From positions 48,147-112,146 of the forward strand of contig SSNU01000002.1 in assembly GCA_012064415.1 (NCBI GenBank): a DNA stretch of 64,000 nucleotides. Direction: 5' to 3'. The position numbers and the translations under genes are program-made. The stretch's first letter is position 1; each line of letters begins with the position of its first letter. The notes under the pieces were generated by a model that ran no database searches, was not told the DNA's origin, and saw nothing but the letters and a program-made list of their open reading frames with translations. Of this stretch, positions 31,390-41,859 are shown piece after piece. The stretch is from Gyrodactylus bullatarudis. Taxonomy: Eukaryota; Platyhelminthes; Monogenea; Gyrodactylidea; Gyrodactylidae.

Positions 31390-31620
31390 TTATATATTAT
31401 TGTTAGATTCTAAACTCATGTGGAAGGTTAGAGAACAACAAGCGTAAATTTGAGTGATAAACGTATTTCGCCGGGTCTCTTCAGACTCTACCCCGGTTAA
31501 TATATAAATACTATTACAATGCTCTATTTGGGACCTTCCATTGGTTCATTTTGGCTTCGCAACTTCTTTCAGCTCTCAACCCTTAGAATCTAACAATAAT
31601 ATTCTTGATGAGTTCGACAA
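31390..31620 (-). repeat. PLE family A pseudo-LTR with inverted N-terminal scrap
   Basis: Minus strand: box CCAATGGAAG (about 31546), TATATATTAA, hammerhead (31497-31446), ATG 31419 reading MSLESNNN, then truncated into family C sequence. On the plus strand 31590-31620 carries the same N-terminus (SNNNILDEFDN), so two opposite-facing family A ends meet here. Confidence 0.65.
31446..31497 (-). ncRNA. Hammerhead ribozyme, PLE family A
   Basis: Stem I GAGU/ACUC (compensatory to AAGU/ACUU and UAGU/ACUA in other copies), core CUGAAGA, loop GACCCGGC pairing with upstream CCGGG, GAAA, shortened stem III, cleavage between 31456 and 31455, 36 nt from ATG 31419. Confidence 0.68.
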
Positions 31621-31693
31621 TATTATCGTAAAAATATTTATATATATTTAACAATACATATGTTATCTTAATAAGCATAAATAATTCTTCAGA

Positions 31694-32728
31694 TTATAAG
31701 ATATTATAGCATTTTTTAAGTTCTTTTTTGAATTCGATTAAGTTTGGGTTTTTGACTGAGCGGTTAAGTTTTTTGAAAATTTTTTTGCATCTGTTAAAAA
31801 TGGCAAGTTTCTTCATCTGACCGAATTCTGGAATATTATTGCGTCGGTTCGAGTAGACTAGCGGGGATGATTTAATAAGAGTGAGCGGGTAATGGTGTAG
31901 ATTAGCTGACAAAAAAGTCTCCCTGCCCCAAAATTTTTCTAAGTTAAAAAATGCATGTCTGTCACACATTCCCTCTCTGGCCTTCTTTGTTTGATTATGC
32001 AATCCTTGTCATTATTTATCCTACGAATTATGGAAGTTTAGTATTTTCAAAGAACGATAACTTCGGTTTAAAATAAGATATTTAATAAATTCAAAATGCA
32101 AAAATGCTTAAAATTTTCCGCTTAACAAGATAGTATTAGTTGTAAGATTATATCTTAAGAAACAAAAAAGCTAATTATTCGGAAAATAGTTAAATTAACT
32201 TTAGCATATTATTTTTCCCTTTTAAAGCTGATCAAAGAATAATTTTAAAATCTAGATTACTCAGCATCTTCTGTGCAGTAAAACGGTTCGAGCTTTATTT
32301 TCTGAAATTACAAAATAAAATTTTTTTTAAATATCTTATTTTAAACCGAAGTTATCGTTCTTTGAAAATACTAAACTTCCATAATTCGTAGGATAAATAA
32401 TGACAAGGATTGCATAATCAAACAAAGAAGGCCAGAGAGGGAATGTGTGACAGACATGCATTTTTTAACTTAGAAAAATTTTGGGGCAGGGAGACTTTTT
32501 TGTCAGCTAATCTACACCATTACCAGTGAGCGATTTTAATTCTTTTCTAAGTCTTAAACAGTTTTTAGATGATTTCAGGTCAGTTTGGAACGGGGCTGAA
32601 AGTCTGCTTATGAACCTTTTAAATGCAGTCTGAATTTTCTTTGACCATTTATCACATTCTGGATTACATACTGCAGAGCAGTATTCAATTATTGGTCGAA
32701 TATATGCTTTGAAGAGAAGAACCTTCAT
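31694..32728 (-). pseudogene. LINE ORF2 C-terminal part, split by a MITE
   Basis: Minus strand: MKVLLFKAYIRPIIEYCSAV, CNPECDKWSKKIQTAFKRF (post-RT block of CR1/Jockey-like LINEs), LRLRKELKS; the reading then resumes beyond the MITE with TLIKSSPLVYSNRRNNIPEF, GQMKKLAIFNRCKKIFKKL and a stop at 31694. Removing 31888-32524 and one TSD copy restores a continuous frame, so the MITE entered an open or recently open ORF. Same family as the LINE pieces at 9.5, 37 and 62 kb. Confidence 0.72.
31880..32532. mobile_element. Merlin-like MITE in LINE
   Basis: Element 31888-32524 (637 bp), inverted repeats of about 195 bp starting GGTAATGGTGTAGATTAGC, TSD AGTGAGCG (31880-31887 and 32525-32532). No coding capacity. 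The 8-bp TSD and GG ends fit Merlin, though hAT or P cannot be excluded. Confidence 0.78.
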
Positions 32729-32789
32729 GCTGTCAATTTTAATACATTTATGAATATGAAAAAGTCTCCTAATGAATTTATTGATTACA

Positions 32790-33870
32790 GTGAACTTTCT
32801 AAAAAAGTATATAAAGAAGAGGATCTGACTAAAATATTTTAACCTCTTTACTATTGAGTAATGAGATGAATTTAAGATTTTTTCTTCCTAAGTCTATCCA
32901 CTTTGAGTGCTTCTATCTCTCTCATTTCAAGCTCATATGTGTTGAAAATTTGAATATGTCACCTATGTCTATCCTTCTATTACCAGAATAATTTTCTAAT
33001 TCATATCTCTTAAAACAACAGAGTTCACTATTTTTGATCTTAGCTCATTGAATTGAACACCATTTATGCAGAATCAAAAGTTGAGTCAGCTGCGTAATTT
33101 CCATTCCAAAATATTGCCTGGTGACAGTTTTAACCGAGCTTAAACCCCACTTCTTATTTTTTAAACTCATTTCAATATTTTTGGAAAATCTATACGAAAA
33201 TTCGTTTTCACAATTGAGAGAGACCCCTCTATTTACCAAGCCAAACAACCACGTCATACTCTTCCTAACTGAGTCATCGTATATCAGACCCCCTTTTTTC
33301 CTATTTCACGTTGTGAGGATTAACACTAGCGCCCCAATCGATGGGTTCATTGTATAGAATGGTGTTCAATTCAATGAGCTAAGATCAAAAATAGTGAACT
33401 CTGTTGTTTTAAGAGATATGAATTAGAAAATTATTCTGGTAATAGAAGGATAGACATAGGTGACATATTCAAATTTTCAACACATATGAGCTTGAAATGA
33501 GAGAGATAGAAGCACTCAAAGTGGATAGACTTAGGGAGAAAAAATCTTAAATTCATCTCATTACTCAATAGTAAAGAGGTTAAAATATTTTAGTCAGATC
33601 CTCTTCTTTATATACTTTTTTAGGAAGTTCACTGTATATTCCTTTATGATATATCATATCTACCTTATAAAGGAGAAACTTGAAAAGGCTTGTCTCTCCA
33701 TTCTTGTATACTATTCTTGTCCATCAATTATTAATACGAGTATTTTTCTCTTATACGATAGTGTTCTGGCGATAGACCAACACCGGCATGTGGAAACTTG
33801 ATCTTTTCAAGAAGAGATTGGTATTTCTCCTGAGTTAGTAGACAATTGTTATCGGCTTTGGTCAGTTCCT
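32790..33870. repeat. Repeat R3, copy 2, palindromic
   Basis: Left arm 32790-33064 is the inverse complement of 33358-33640; the centre 33065-33357 is the inverse of 5533-5830; and 33358-33870 is a direct copy of 5828-6338. The minus-strand ORF 33045-33257 encodes the same product as 5642-5845 (FGLVNRGVSLNCENEF onward) without change. R3 ends at 33870 against LINE sequence. Confidence 0.7.
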
Positions 33871-34034
33871 CTATATTTGTCTATATTTGGCGTTAATCTA
33901 ATTATGATGGATAGTTCTGAGTTGGTAATACTACCATCATAGGTATTGTTGAAATGAAAGACTATCATGTGAACTATGTCGTCAGCATATTTGAAGATTT
34001 TGTATGTTGAGGAATTAATTTCAGCAAAGACTAT
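33862..34034 (-). pseudogene. LINE RT fragment, 3' side of gypsy-3
   Basis: Minus strand: FAEINSSTYKIFKYADDIVH with the catalytic YADD box of a LINE RT. It joins the RT segment at 37272-37790 once gypsy-3 and one TSD copy are removed. Continues to 33870, then breaks into R3. Confidence 0.72.
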
Positions 34035-34114
34035 TGGTTTGTATGTATTAGAAATAATTATTAACATTGTCATATTAACGCCAAAAGAATAGTTTTAAAC
34101 ACGGCCCATAAAGA

Positions 34115-34405
34115 TTGTTGAGACTCGCAGGCAAGATTACGAAAGACAACGTGATGGACAAACCTCAAGTGATCAGAGACAAACAGAAAATGAGTTTGGC
34201 CAATAGAATTGGACAACACAAGCATAAGGTCAGAAGAGACCGTAGGCCAAGCAACAAAGGCAGGACTTGTTTCGCATGCGGGTCAAGTCGACATCTGTTG
34301 GTAGATTGCCCGGATAAAGGAAAGAAATGCACGATATGTGACAGATTTGGTCACACCAACTGTCGCCGCAGAAAGGTGAAAACAATAAGGAGGCTCCTCT
34401 ACTGA
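34115..34405 (+). pseudogene. gag: gypsy-3 Gag C-terminus, zinc knuckles
   Basis: Basic region followed by CFACGSSRHLLVDC (a C-x2-C-x4-H-x4-C knuckle) and a second, imperfect CTICDRFGHTNC. Nucleocapsid-like RNA-binding end of Gag; N-terminus lost to the deletion at 34119. Confidence 0.68.
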
Positions 34406-34425
34406 TTCTTCAAATAAATCCACTG

Positions 34426-37009
34426 ATGACCATTGCTTGTGCTCTTTTAAAATATCTAGAAGTAGATTTTAATGGCAGACGAGCCAAATTTTTGATAGAT
34501 ACAGGTTCTCAAGTTACCGTGGTACCGCTTAAGATGTTAAGCGAAGACGAAAAAGATCGACTGATTAGAGGTCAAGTAGTCGAGGTAGAAGGATTCGGAG
34601 GCGGTATCCTCAAATCAGAAGGCACATTAAAAGCCAAAATATGCAAGAAGGGCGGACAATGTATAGAGTGTATGGCCACGGTAATCAAGGGTAATTTCAC
34701 GCCCATACTAGGCCTAGAGGAAAGCGAGAAATTAGAAGTAGTCAAGTTCTGCTCACCAGTCAAGATAGCTGATGGCAAATTCGTAGACTCATTTAGATTG
34801 AAGAAAGATATCTCAATGTCAGGCATGATATTTCCTAGCAGACGTCTTGGATACTCAATGAAAGACTTAGTTGAAAAGGAGCTAGACGAATTGATGTCTA
34901 AGGGCATAGTCGAGAAGGTAGACGAACCTTTGGTAGCTGCACCAATCGTACCAGTTTTTAAAAAGGAGAACGCCAGAAGACCAATTCGCATTTGCGGAGA
35001 CTAGAGTCTCACGATCAACAGATTGTTGGATCAAAAGTCATACACAATGCCTACAGTTTCGGAGATACTGCATGAAATGCCAAAGTATACACCGTGAAAA
35101 TACACGACAATTTTCACCAACATAGGATATTTTAATTACAAGACCCTCCAATTCGGCACTGCTTGCTCGCCATTACTATTCCAAGAAATCATGGATCGCA
35201 TTCTGGTACGAAAGCTCAGGAAAGAGAGAGTCAAAATAGCAGTGTATCAGGACGACATCATAGTTGGGTCCAGTAGGGAGGAGGAGAACAGGAGTGACGT
35301 GGGCAAAGTGTTGGACATTCTGAGGAGATACAACTTCAAACATAATGAAAGCAAGTCTCAAATGTACAAAGAAGAAGTCTCATACCTGGGATTCGTATGG
35401 AAGGAAGGGAAGTTGTGGCCCGAAAATGGAAAACTAAAAGCGTTTGATCAGTTGAGATCACCTAAGGACGCTAAAGAGCTGGGAAAATTTTGGCGACCAT
35501 AAGACATTTTCAGTGTGTTTTGTAAAAATTTCCAAACGAGGTCAGCTGAACTCAACAGACTGATGAAAAAGGACTCAGAGTGGGTCTGGACCGACAGAGA
35601 AGAAAAGATCTTCAGAGGGTTGATTGGAAGCATAGCACAGGGCTCCTTAACACACTACGATGAGAAGAAAAAGTTGTACATAATCACGGATGCTTCAGAA
35701 AGTGGTATCGAGCACATCTTGTCGCACGACGCAGAGGCCTCTGACGTTCATTTTCAAGCCAGGAACACACCCTAAGATGACAACGAATAGGCTCATCAGA
35801 TGGAGGTTGAAGTTAATGCCTTTCGATTTCGAAATTGAACACATCAAAGGGGACAACAACTACCTACCCGACTTACTCTCAAGGTTCACCATCAACTGTG
35901 CTAAAGCCAAGGTGGCTGACGAGAATTACGACACCATCACGAATCTCTCAGATGCGGGTAAAATGGCTAAGGAGATCAGCAGGGAAGTCAAAGACCTCAG
36001 ACTGGAGAAGGTAAAGCGGTACATAAAAAAGGGTTGGCCAAGGAAGGTGGAACAAGGCCTCCGCAGATTCAAGGCCGTGAAGGACGAGTTGGCAATCTAT
36101 CAGGGCATTCTATACCGAGGAAAAAGGGTAGTGGTGCCCACAGAGCTCAGAAAAGAATTGCTGAGAAAGTTGCACGAGGGGCATGATGGCATAGTGAAGA
36201 TAAAGCAGTTAGCTAGAACGGCAGTTTGGTCGCCGCTAATTGATCAAGAAATAGAAACCTTCAGTCAGAACTGTGAAACGTGCATTAAGAAAAGCAGAGT
36301 GTTCCATAAGAAGGACTTGATATCATGGCCGGAGACCACGGGACCTCTAGAGAGACTTCATGCAGACGTAGCGCACCTTGGTAGCAAACGTATACTGGTG
36401 ATTGTCGACGCATATTCGAAGTGGATCTACGCTGAAGAGCTGGCTAATCTGTCTGCGGAAGAGATGAAGAAGAAACTAATGAAGTTCGCTGCACTCTATG
36501 GCTATCTAAAGAATCTAGTGACGGATAACGACAGAAATTTCGTGTCCAGAGTGGTCTCGGACATGTTACTGTCTCAAGGCACGAGACTCATAAACTCGCC
36601 AGCAGGGCATCACGAGTCCAATGGACCAGCGGAAGCAGCGGTAAGAATTGTCAAGGAATTCTTAGACAAAAGTCAGAAGACGCTTTTGCAGTTTATGGCC
36701 CACTACAATCACAGACCCACAACGAAAGGGCATGTTCCGGCGAGACTGTTCATCGGGGAGCATGTGGCCAGTGGCTGGAACGGACTGAGAGATGGCTCAA
36801 CCCAACTTGAGGCATGGGTGAGGAAGGAGGGAAAGGAACCTCAGAAGTCACAAGTCAGGCCGCACTCAGAAAGCACTGTAAAGGACTCGGATGATCGAAC
36901 TGTTCACAATCGGACGTCTACCTGGCAAGGCAGGACGCAGATGTGCTGGCAGAATCACCTCAGATGCAGCTCAAACCTAAACGAAGATGCAAGGCACCTA
37001 AAAGACTAG
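34426..37009 (+). pseudogene. pol: gypsy-3 pol, broken
   Basis: Protease FLIDTGSQVTVVP (about 34486), RT start (VEKELDELMSKGIV, RRPIRICGD), stop at 35002, internal deletion near 35090, RT active site VYQDDIIVG (35240; Gln at the x of YxDD), RNase H YIITDASESGIEHILS, then after a frame change DNNYLPDLLSRF and integrase: LHEGHDG and CETC finger remnants, HADVAHLG (Asp), VTDNDRNFVS (Asp), HESNGPAEAAV (Glu). Stops and frameshifts at 35002, 35095, 35500 and 35775 make it dead. Relative of gypsy-5. Confidence 0.8.
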
Positions 37010-37045
37010 TTGAAGAATAGCCTCAAGTTACTATCGAGGGGGAAG

Positions 37046-37266
37046 TGGTTTGTATGTATTAGAAATTATTATTAACATTGTCATATTAACGCCAAAAGAA
37101 TAGTTTTAAACACGGCCCATAAAGATTGTTTTATTTTGTAAATAAACATATAATATGAATGTCAACAACCGTGTTATGATTTAGAACAGAAGTAAGCTGG
37201 ACAGGCATACAGTACAGCAGACCGAGGCTCATAAGGTTACTGGCACGGCTCCGGCAAGACAAATCA
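37046..37266 (+). repeat. gypsy-3 3' LTR
   Basis: 221 bp, TG...CA, directly after the PPT and directly before TSD ACTAT. Contains a TTGTTTTATTTTGTAAATAA stretch usable as polyadenylation region. Confidence 0.8.
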
Positions 37267-37271
37267 ACTAT

Positions 37272-37790
37272 ATTAAAAAGTTATGGCCCAATTCTTGATC
37301 CTTGAGGAACTCCAGAGTAGATCATTTGGTAATCTGACCGTTGCGTATTATACTCCACAGATAGTTCTCTAGATATTTAAGGAGTTTTGAGCAAACTCCT
37401 TGCTTGTGGCAGGCTTCAAGAATTGTGTATACTTTATCAAATGCTTTGCTAAGATCAATACAACAACAATTTTTTGATTCTTGCTTTTTAAATATGAGGC
37501 ATAATTAGGAATTGATAGATATTGGATTCGCATGATCTTCCTCAACAGAAGCCACGTTGATTAGGGTCAATAGCTGCAATATTGATTATTTTGCTTATCT
37601 GGAGAAAGAGGAAGGAGTCAATGATTCTCATGAATGTAGATTGCAGTGAAATTGGTCTGAATTCATTGGATTCTTTTCTTGGAAGTGGTATGACTTTTGT
37701 GATCAGGAATTCTTTAGGAATAGAGTTGTTGTTAAATGACTTTTTAAATAGATTAAATATATTACTTAAGATTTAAGTGAATGTTCACTT
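37272..37790 (-). pseudogene. LINE RT fragment, 5' side of gypsy-3
   Basis: Minus-strand RT fingers and palm: FLITKVIPLPRKESNEFRPI, SLQSTFMRIIDSFL, AIDPNQRGF, frame-shifted IDLSKAFDKVYT (first palm Asp), YSGVPQGSRIGP. Collinear with the YADD part at 33.9-34.0 kb, and the same family as 52.2 kb. Stops and indels present. Confidence 0.72.
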
Positions 37791-37828
37791 ATATTTAACA
37801 AAGCATCATCAGTGGCAATACTTTAAAA
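37775..37828 (-). ncRNA. Hammerhead ribozyme, PLE family C, degenerate
   Basis: Minus strand GCCA-CUGAUGA-UGCUUUGU, then UAAA in place of GAAA and an altered stem III. Forms an inverted pair with the 38.64 kb copy (37800-37940 against 38513-38665). Confidence 0.45.
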
Positions 37829-38079
37829 ATAATATAAGTTGAGAATTCATTAAAAATAATATTTTACAAATTATGAAAGAAATAGTAAATGTCAAAGAAA
37901 GTAAATGTAAGCTAAAAAAACACCAAAACTCTCCAATAAGTAGAGTTATCCTAAAATATTTGTGGACAAATTTATCAACTTGTCAGATGATAGAGATGCC
38001 GTTGAAAACACAGATGAAGTGGAGAAGACCAAAATTTTCATGAAATCTAATTTCAAAGGAGATTGTTTTAGTAAGATTT

Positions 38080-38490
38080 AAGGAGAAAGTTAACTGATCT
38101 TATCAATCAACATTTTAACAACATACAATTGAAAATTGTATTTACAACTCAGAGATTGTTTAACCTAATTCATAAAGATTTACTGAAACCTGAAGAGAAA
38201 ACTCTATTGATTTATAAATTCCAATGTGACTGTGGAGCTACATATATATGACGTACAATTAGGAAGTTGTCAACTAGAGGGAACGATCATCTTAAGAAAG
38301 ACACAGCGGTGACCAGGCATCTAAGACAGTAAAGGAATAAAGCTTCAATCTCAAACTTTTCAATTTTATACAAAAATACAGGGGATGACAGTTCAGACGT
38401 TTGGGTGAAGGAGAAATTCTTTATAAATAGATATAAACCAAACTTATGTGTTCAAAAAAACTATTCTTATAATCTTGAACTACCTTGACC
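38080..38490 (+). pseudogene. PLE family C GIY-YIG endonuclease, C-terminal part
   Basis: Reads TTQRLFNLIHKDLLKPEEK, then LLIYKFQCDCGATYI (GIY-YIG equivalent: IYKF and TYI, with CxC), KLSTRGNDHLKKDTAVTRHL, and a C-terminus FINRYKPNLCVQKNYSYN ending ELP at 38488. One TGA inside the YIG region and small frame changes. Followed 150 bp downstream by the family C hammerhead. No PIP-like motif at this terminus. Confidence 0.65.
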
Positions 38491-38639
38491 TATGAGAGTT
38501 TTTTCACTCTTCTCTCCACTGTTGCTACTTATTGGAGAGTTTTGGTGTTTTTTTAGCTTACATTACTTTCTTTGACATTTACTATTTCTTTCATAATTTG
38601 TAAAATATTATTTTTAATGAATTCTCAACTTATATTATT

Positions 38640-38687
38640 TTTAAAGTATTGCCACTGATGATGTTTTGTGAAATGTACATATGGCCC
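38640..38687 (+). ncRNA. Hammerhead ribozyme, PLE family C
   Basis: Stem I GCCA/UGGC, core CUGAUGA, loop UGUUUUGU, GAAA, stem III AUGUACAU, cleavage after the A preceding UGGC. GCCA/UGGC is compensatory to ACCA/UGGU at 5.2 kb. The pseudoknot strand is weak here (AAAG with UUUU). Confidence 0.68.
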
Positions 38688-38699
38688 AAATATATATCT

Positions 38700-39222
38700 T
38701 TTTTTCAAATTTTCCAAATAGAAAAATTAACAGAATCAATGAATTTCAACTGCTAGTGAGGGTCCAAGGGGAGAGAACCCATCCCAAAATCTTCCTTCTG
38801 AATATAAATTTGGTTGTTGAATGAAATTTCTATGTTTTCACAACACTCTGCTGAAGCTTTATTGAACAAACTTAACAAAATATCTTTTCCGGAAGTCGAT
38901 ATGACGAGACTAATAATTGAGAGATTCGCGGAAAATGTATACATATATATAAACCTAGATCACACAGAAAAATAAATACTCTCTTGGGGCCTTTCTCTCT
39001 GTATCCCCAACTTAAAGAATATATTGTTAAATTTATAATAAAATTAATTAAAACTTAGGTCAATATTAGAATTCTCACCCATGGTCATCCAAACGTTTCG
39101 ACGGTGATTGTCTTCGCACGCCTTCTTCAGTTGTACAAAAATTTAATCAAAAACAAAATACTATTTATATACTTTCATGATCTCATCCCTATCAGTTTTG
39201 TCCAATCAGATTTTAAAAAAAC
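38700..39222. other. Spacer without recognised genes
   Basis: Nothing supportable. Confidence 0.4.
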
Positions 39223-39410
39223 AAGAGTCTGACCTATGATAATAAGGTATTGATAATCAGAAAAGAATATTTATAATTTTTCATCAGATTTAATTTAACT
39301 TCCTTCTTTTGTTGGATTCAGCATTTTAACAAATTTTAAATTAAATCTGATGAAAAATTATAAATATTCTTTTCTGATTATCAATACTTTATTATTAAAG
39401 GTCAGACTCT
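39223..39410. repeat. Inverted repeat, ~75-bp arms
   Basis: 39223-39298 and 39335-39410 are near-perfect inverse complements (CAAGAGTCTGACC to GATTTAATTT) around a 36-bp loop. Likely a short foldback or MITE remnant; no TSD defined. Confidence 0.7.
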
Positions 39411-39439
39411 TGTATTATTAAGTAAAAAAGGATGCCGAA

Positions 39440-39494
39440 AGTGTGAGGAATAAGCGCTTTATTTCAGACATACTCATCAGTCTCTTACATGCCA
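39440..39494 (-). ncRNA. Hammerhead ribozyme, PLE family B
   Basis: Minus strand: GGCAU, GUAAGAGA, CUGAUGAG, loop UAUGUCU, GAAA, stem III AUAA...UUAU around AGCGC. GGCAU pairs with AUGUC (one G-U). Stem I is imperfect (GAGA against UCCUC). Flank to 39700 resembles 23.6-23.8 kb. Confidence 0.62.
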
Positions 39495-39952
39495 GATATA
39501 TACAAATAGGTGTTTGGGGCGGGGTAATCTGTATATTATCACACTGACAATTGTTTTCTGAATGTTATGTATGTTAATTGGTATTCCTACCCAAGGGTGA
39601 GAGTACCATTGGAATATACATATTACATAAAAGATATTCATACATCTCTGATGTAGTACAAGATATGCATAGCATATGTTCATGATTACAGATAAATGAG
39701 TTCATTTTCATACACTTTGTGAAAAGGTTTGAAAAAAGGAGATAAATTATTTCAAATAATAAATATAAATTAATTCTGAAATAATAGCAATTTCTTTTTG
39801 ATTATTGGCTTGAATTCAAGTATTTTGTGATTTTATTATTTTTTGTAATAATATCTGAATCTACAGGAAGACTAATGCTCCTCCACAGTTTTTACCCTTT
39901 TATAGCTTATCTCGTAAAGAACAATAAATCTCAAACAAACTTAGATAACATA

Positions 39953-40215
39953 GGTCGGGCTAAATGGTTGAGTGCTTGCCCAGCGAGCATAATACCTGAG
40001 GTTCTATTCTCAAATGGATAGACAATGCTGGAACCCCCCCTTTTTTTGTTTCAAGACAGAGATTTTAAAAAAACATTCCCAATGTGGGAAGATTTTCCCA
40101 CTACATTATGTCATGACTCATAACTAAAATTAAAATCTGTCAATCAATATCACAGTGAGAACCTTCTTTCCCTTCTGTCCTATCATTTACTGTCATCCAA
40201 CATTAGTATTTTGAG
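39953..40215 (+). mobile_element. tRNA-headed SINE without hammerhead
   Basis: Head GGTCGGGCTAAATGGTTGAG with the same GCTTGCCCAGCGAGC arm as the SINE at 22.75 kb and a B-box-like GAGGTTCTATTCTC (one change), then a body from AATGGATAGACAATGCTGGA to about 40215. The body recurs at 53403-53610. No CTGANGA/GAAA core follows. Confidence 0.55.
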
Positions 40216-40568
40216 CCTTCTAGACTATGTAAATCCGTCTTTCCATGCCATTAAAAATGATTTATTAGACTTGGAAATAACGAATAATTTTCATCTTACT
40301 ATTTTAGAGAAAGCTAAATTTGCTACTAGCAACCCAAAATAAATCATTTCTTATTACTCGATTCTAGATTCATAAGGAAGGTTTAATAACCAGCAAATAA
40401 TAATCATTTTTTATTATTTTGATTTTTTTAATCAGAAAAATAAAACTAACTTCCCTGTCAAACAGCTACCGGTAAGTATTATTCAGTTTTATTTTATTTA
40501 ATTAATTAAAAAAATGAATTACGTTTTGTCCCTAAAAAACTTCATTAGCATATATTTTTTTCTGTATA
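40216..40568. other. AT-rich spacer
   Basis: Nothing recognised. Confidence 0.4.
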
Positions 40569-41855
40569 TTGGTCGACAAAATGAATTTATTCACGTAAAA
40601 TTGCTTCTAGCTCATTATTAAAAAATACCTTCAAGATGTAAAATATACCATTAAAAAAGAAATCTCTTACTCTTCTAGATATGATTACTTCCGAACTTAT
40701 TGGTTCATTGATATTCTCAAACATACAAATTTACGATTTTTCATTGAATTAGAAAACGACAAAAAATATTTGTTTCCATTCTCTTGAAACCATGTTTTTG
40801 TTGATAAAGAACGATGACACGGTGCATTATCTTGTTGAAAAATTATTTGGGATTTTTCCATTTCTTCTTTAAACGGTAACAATTGATCTTCTAAAAGTTG
40901 TTGGTATGTTTTCGAATTAAATCTTTCTTCTATGAAAACAAGGTTACCAGTTCCTTCTTTTGTGATGTACCCCCATACCACGACACTGCCTCCACCAAAT
41001 CCTCGCTTTATCTTGGTAGGTTTGGGAAGAGATTTGTCTATCCAACAAAACGAGAGTCCATCAGGCCCATCCAAATTGAACTTTTTTTGTCCGAGAATAT
41101 TGTTTTATTCCAATCATAGTTTTGAACAATTTTTTCATAAGCCCAGCAATACCTTATTTCTTTATCCGTGGTACTCAGATTAGGGACTATTTTAGGTTTA
41201 CCGCAATAGATGTTAGGATTATTTCTTATGCAGCGTTGAACAGTTCAGACAGAGGTATTCAGATTCAATTCAGCTTTAATTTTGGAAGCTGTCGCTTTCT
41301 TCCGAATAGCTAAATAACAATTTTTTTCATGAGACAATTAGGTATTGCTCTCTTTCGGCCGCATTTTTTTCGATTTTTTCTCTTGTTTGTTTTTGGAAAA
41401 TAAATAATTTATCGCACATCCAACAGTTTTTGCAATTTTTCAATTGCTTGGACCTTCATTTTTAAGTTTATTGACAAAATGTTTGTTATAATCAGTGAGT
41501 CTTGAATATTTCGGTTTCTTAGCAAGCATCCTGTAGATTCTAGAAAAGATCAAGTTCAAATTTTAATATGAATACCTACTAGATTATCTGACAAAAATTC
41601 TGTAAAAAAAACTATAAAATTAAGTTATAAACTAAAGTTTAAAAGTTAACAAATATTTTTTGTCGTTTTCTAATTCAATGAAAAATCGTAAATTTGTATG
41701 TTTGAGAATATCAATGAACCAATAAGTTCGGAAGTAATCATATCTAGAAGAGTAAGAGATTTCTTTTTTAATGGTATATTTTACATCTTGAAGGTATTTT
41801 TTAATAATGAGCTAGAAGCAATTTTACGTGAATAAATTCATTTTGTCGACCACTA
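40567..41855 (-). mobile_element. Tc1-like element with ~205-bp inverted repeats
   Basis: Element 40569-41853, TA on both sides, inverted repeats 40569-40774 and 41648-41853 nearly identical, ends (G/T)TGGTCGACAAAATGAATTT. Contains a decayed transposase. Its outermost ~16 bp match those of the MITE at 42884-43320. Confidence 0.8.
40697..41529 (-). pseudogene. Tc1-like transposase, damaged and 3'-deleted
   Basis: Start ATG 41529 (MLAKKPKYSRLTDYNKHF), helix-turn-helix KIAKTVGCAINYLFSK, a premature TGA in between, NKTIFSDKK (first catalytic Asp), frame change, FNLDGPDGLSFCW, KRGFGGGSVVVWGYI, IIFQQDNAPCHRS (second Asp). The third catalytic region (PDLNPIE) is absent: the ORF runs into the left inverted repeat after TWFQENGNK. 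Non-functional. Confidence 0.75.
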
Positions 41856-41859
41856 TATA

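Larger units (their letters stand above)
34030..37271 (+). mobile_element. Ty3/gypsy element gypsy-3, internally deleted
   Basis: 3' LTR 37046-37266 (221 bp, TGGTTTGTATG...CAAATCA) preceded by the polypurine tract GAGGGGGAAG; 5' LTR reduced to its first 85 bp (34035-34119), identical in alignment to 37046-37130. TSD ACTAT at 34030-34034 and 37267-37271. A deletion removed the rest of the 5' LTR, the leader and most of gag; further deletions affect RT. Inserted into a LINE RT. Confidence 0.82.

Noticed and set aside
39953..40035. Possible tRNA gene
   Set aside because: B box is mutated (GGTTCTATTC), no acceptor pairing, and the same sequence occurs as a SINE head at 22.75 kb.
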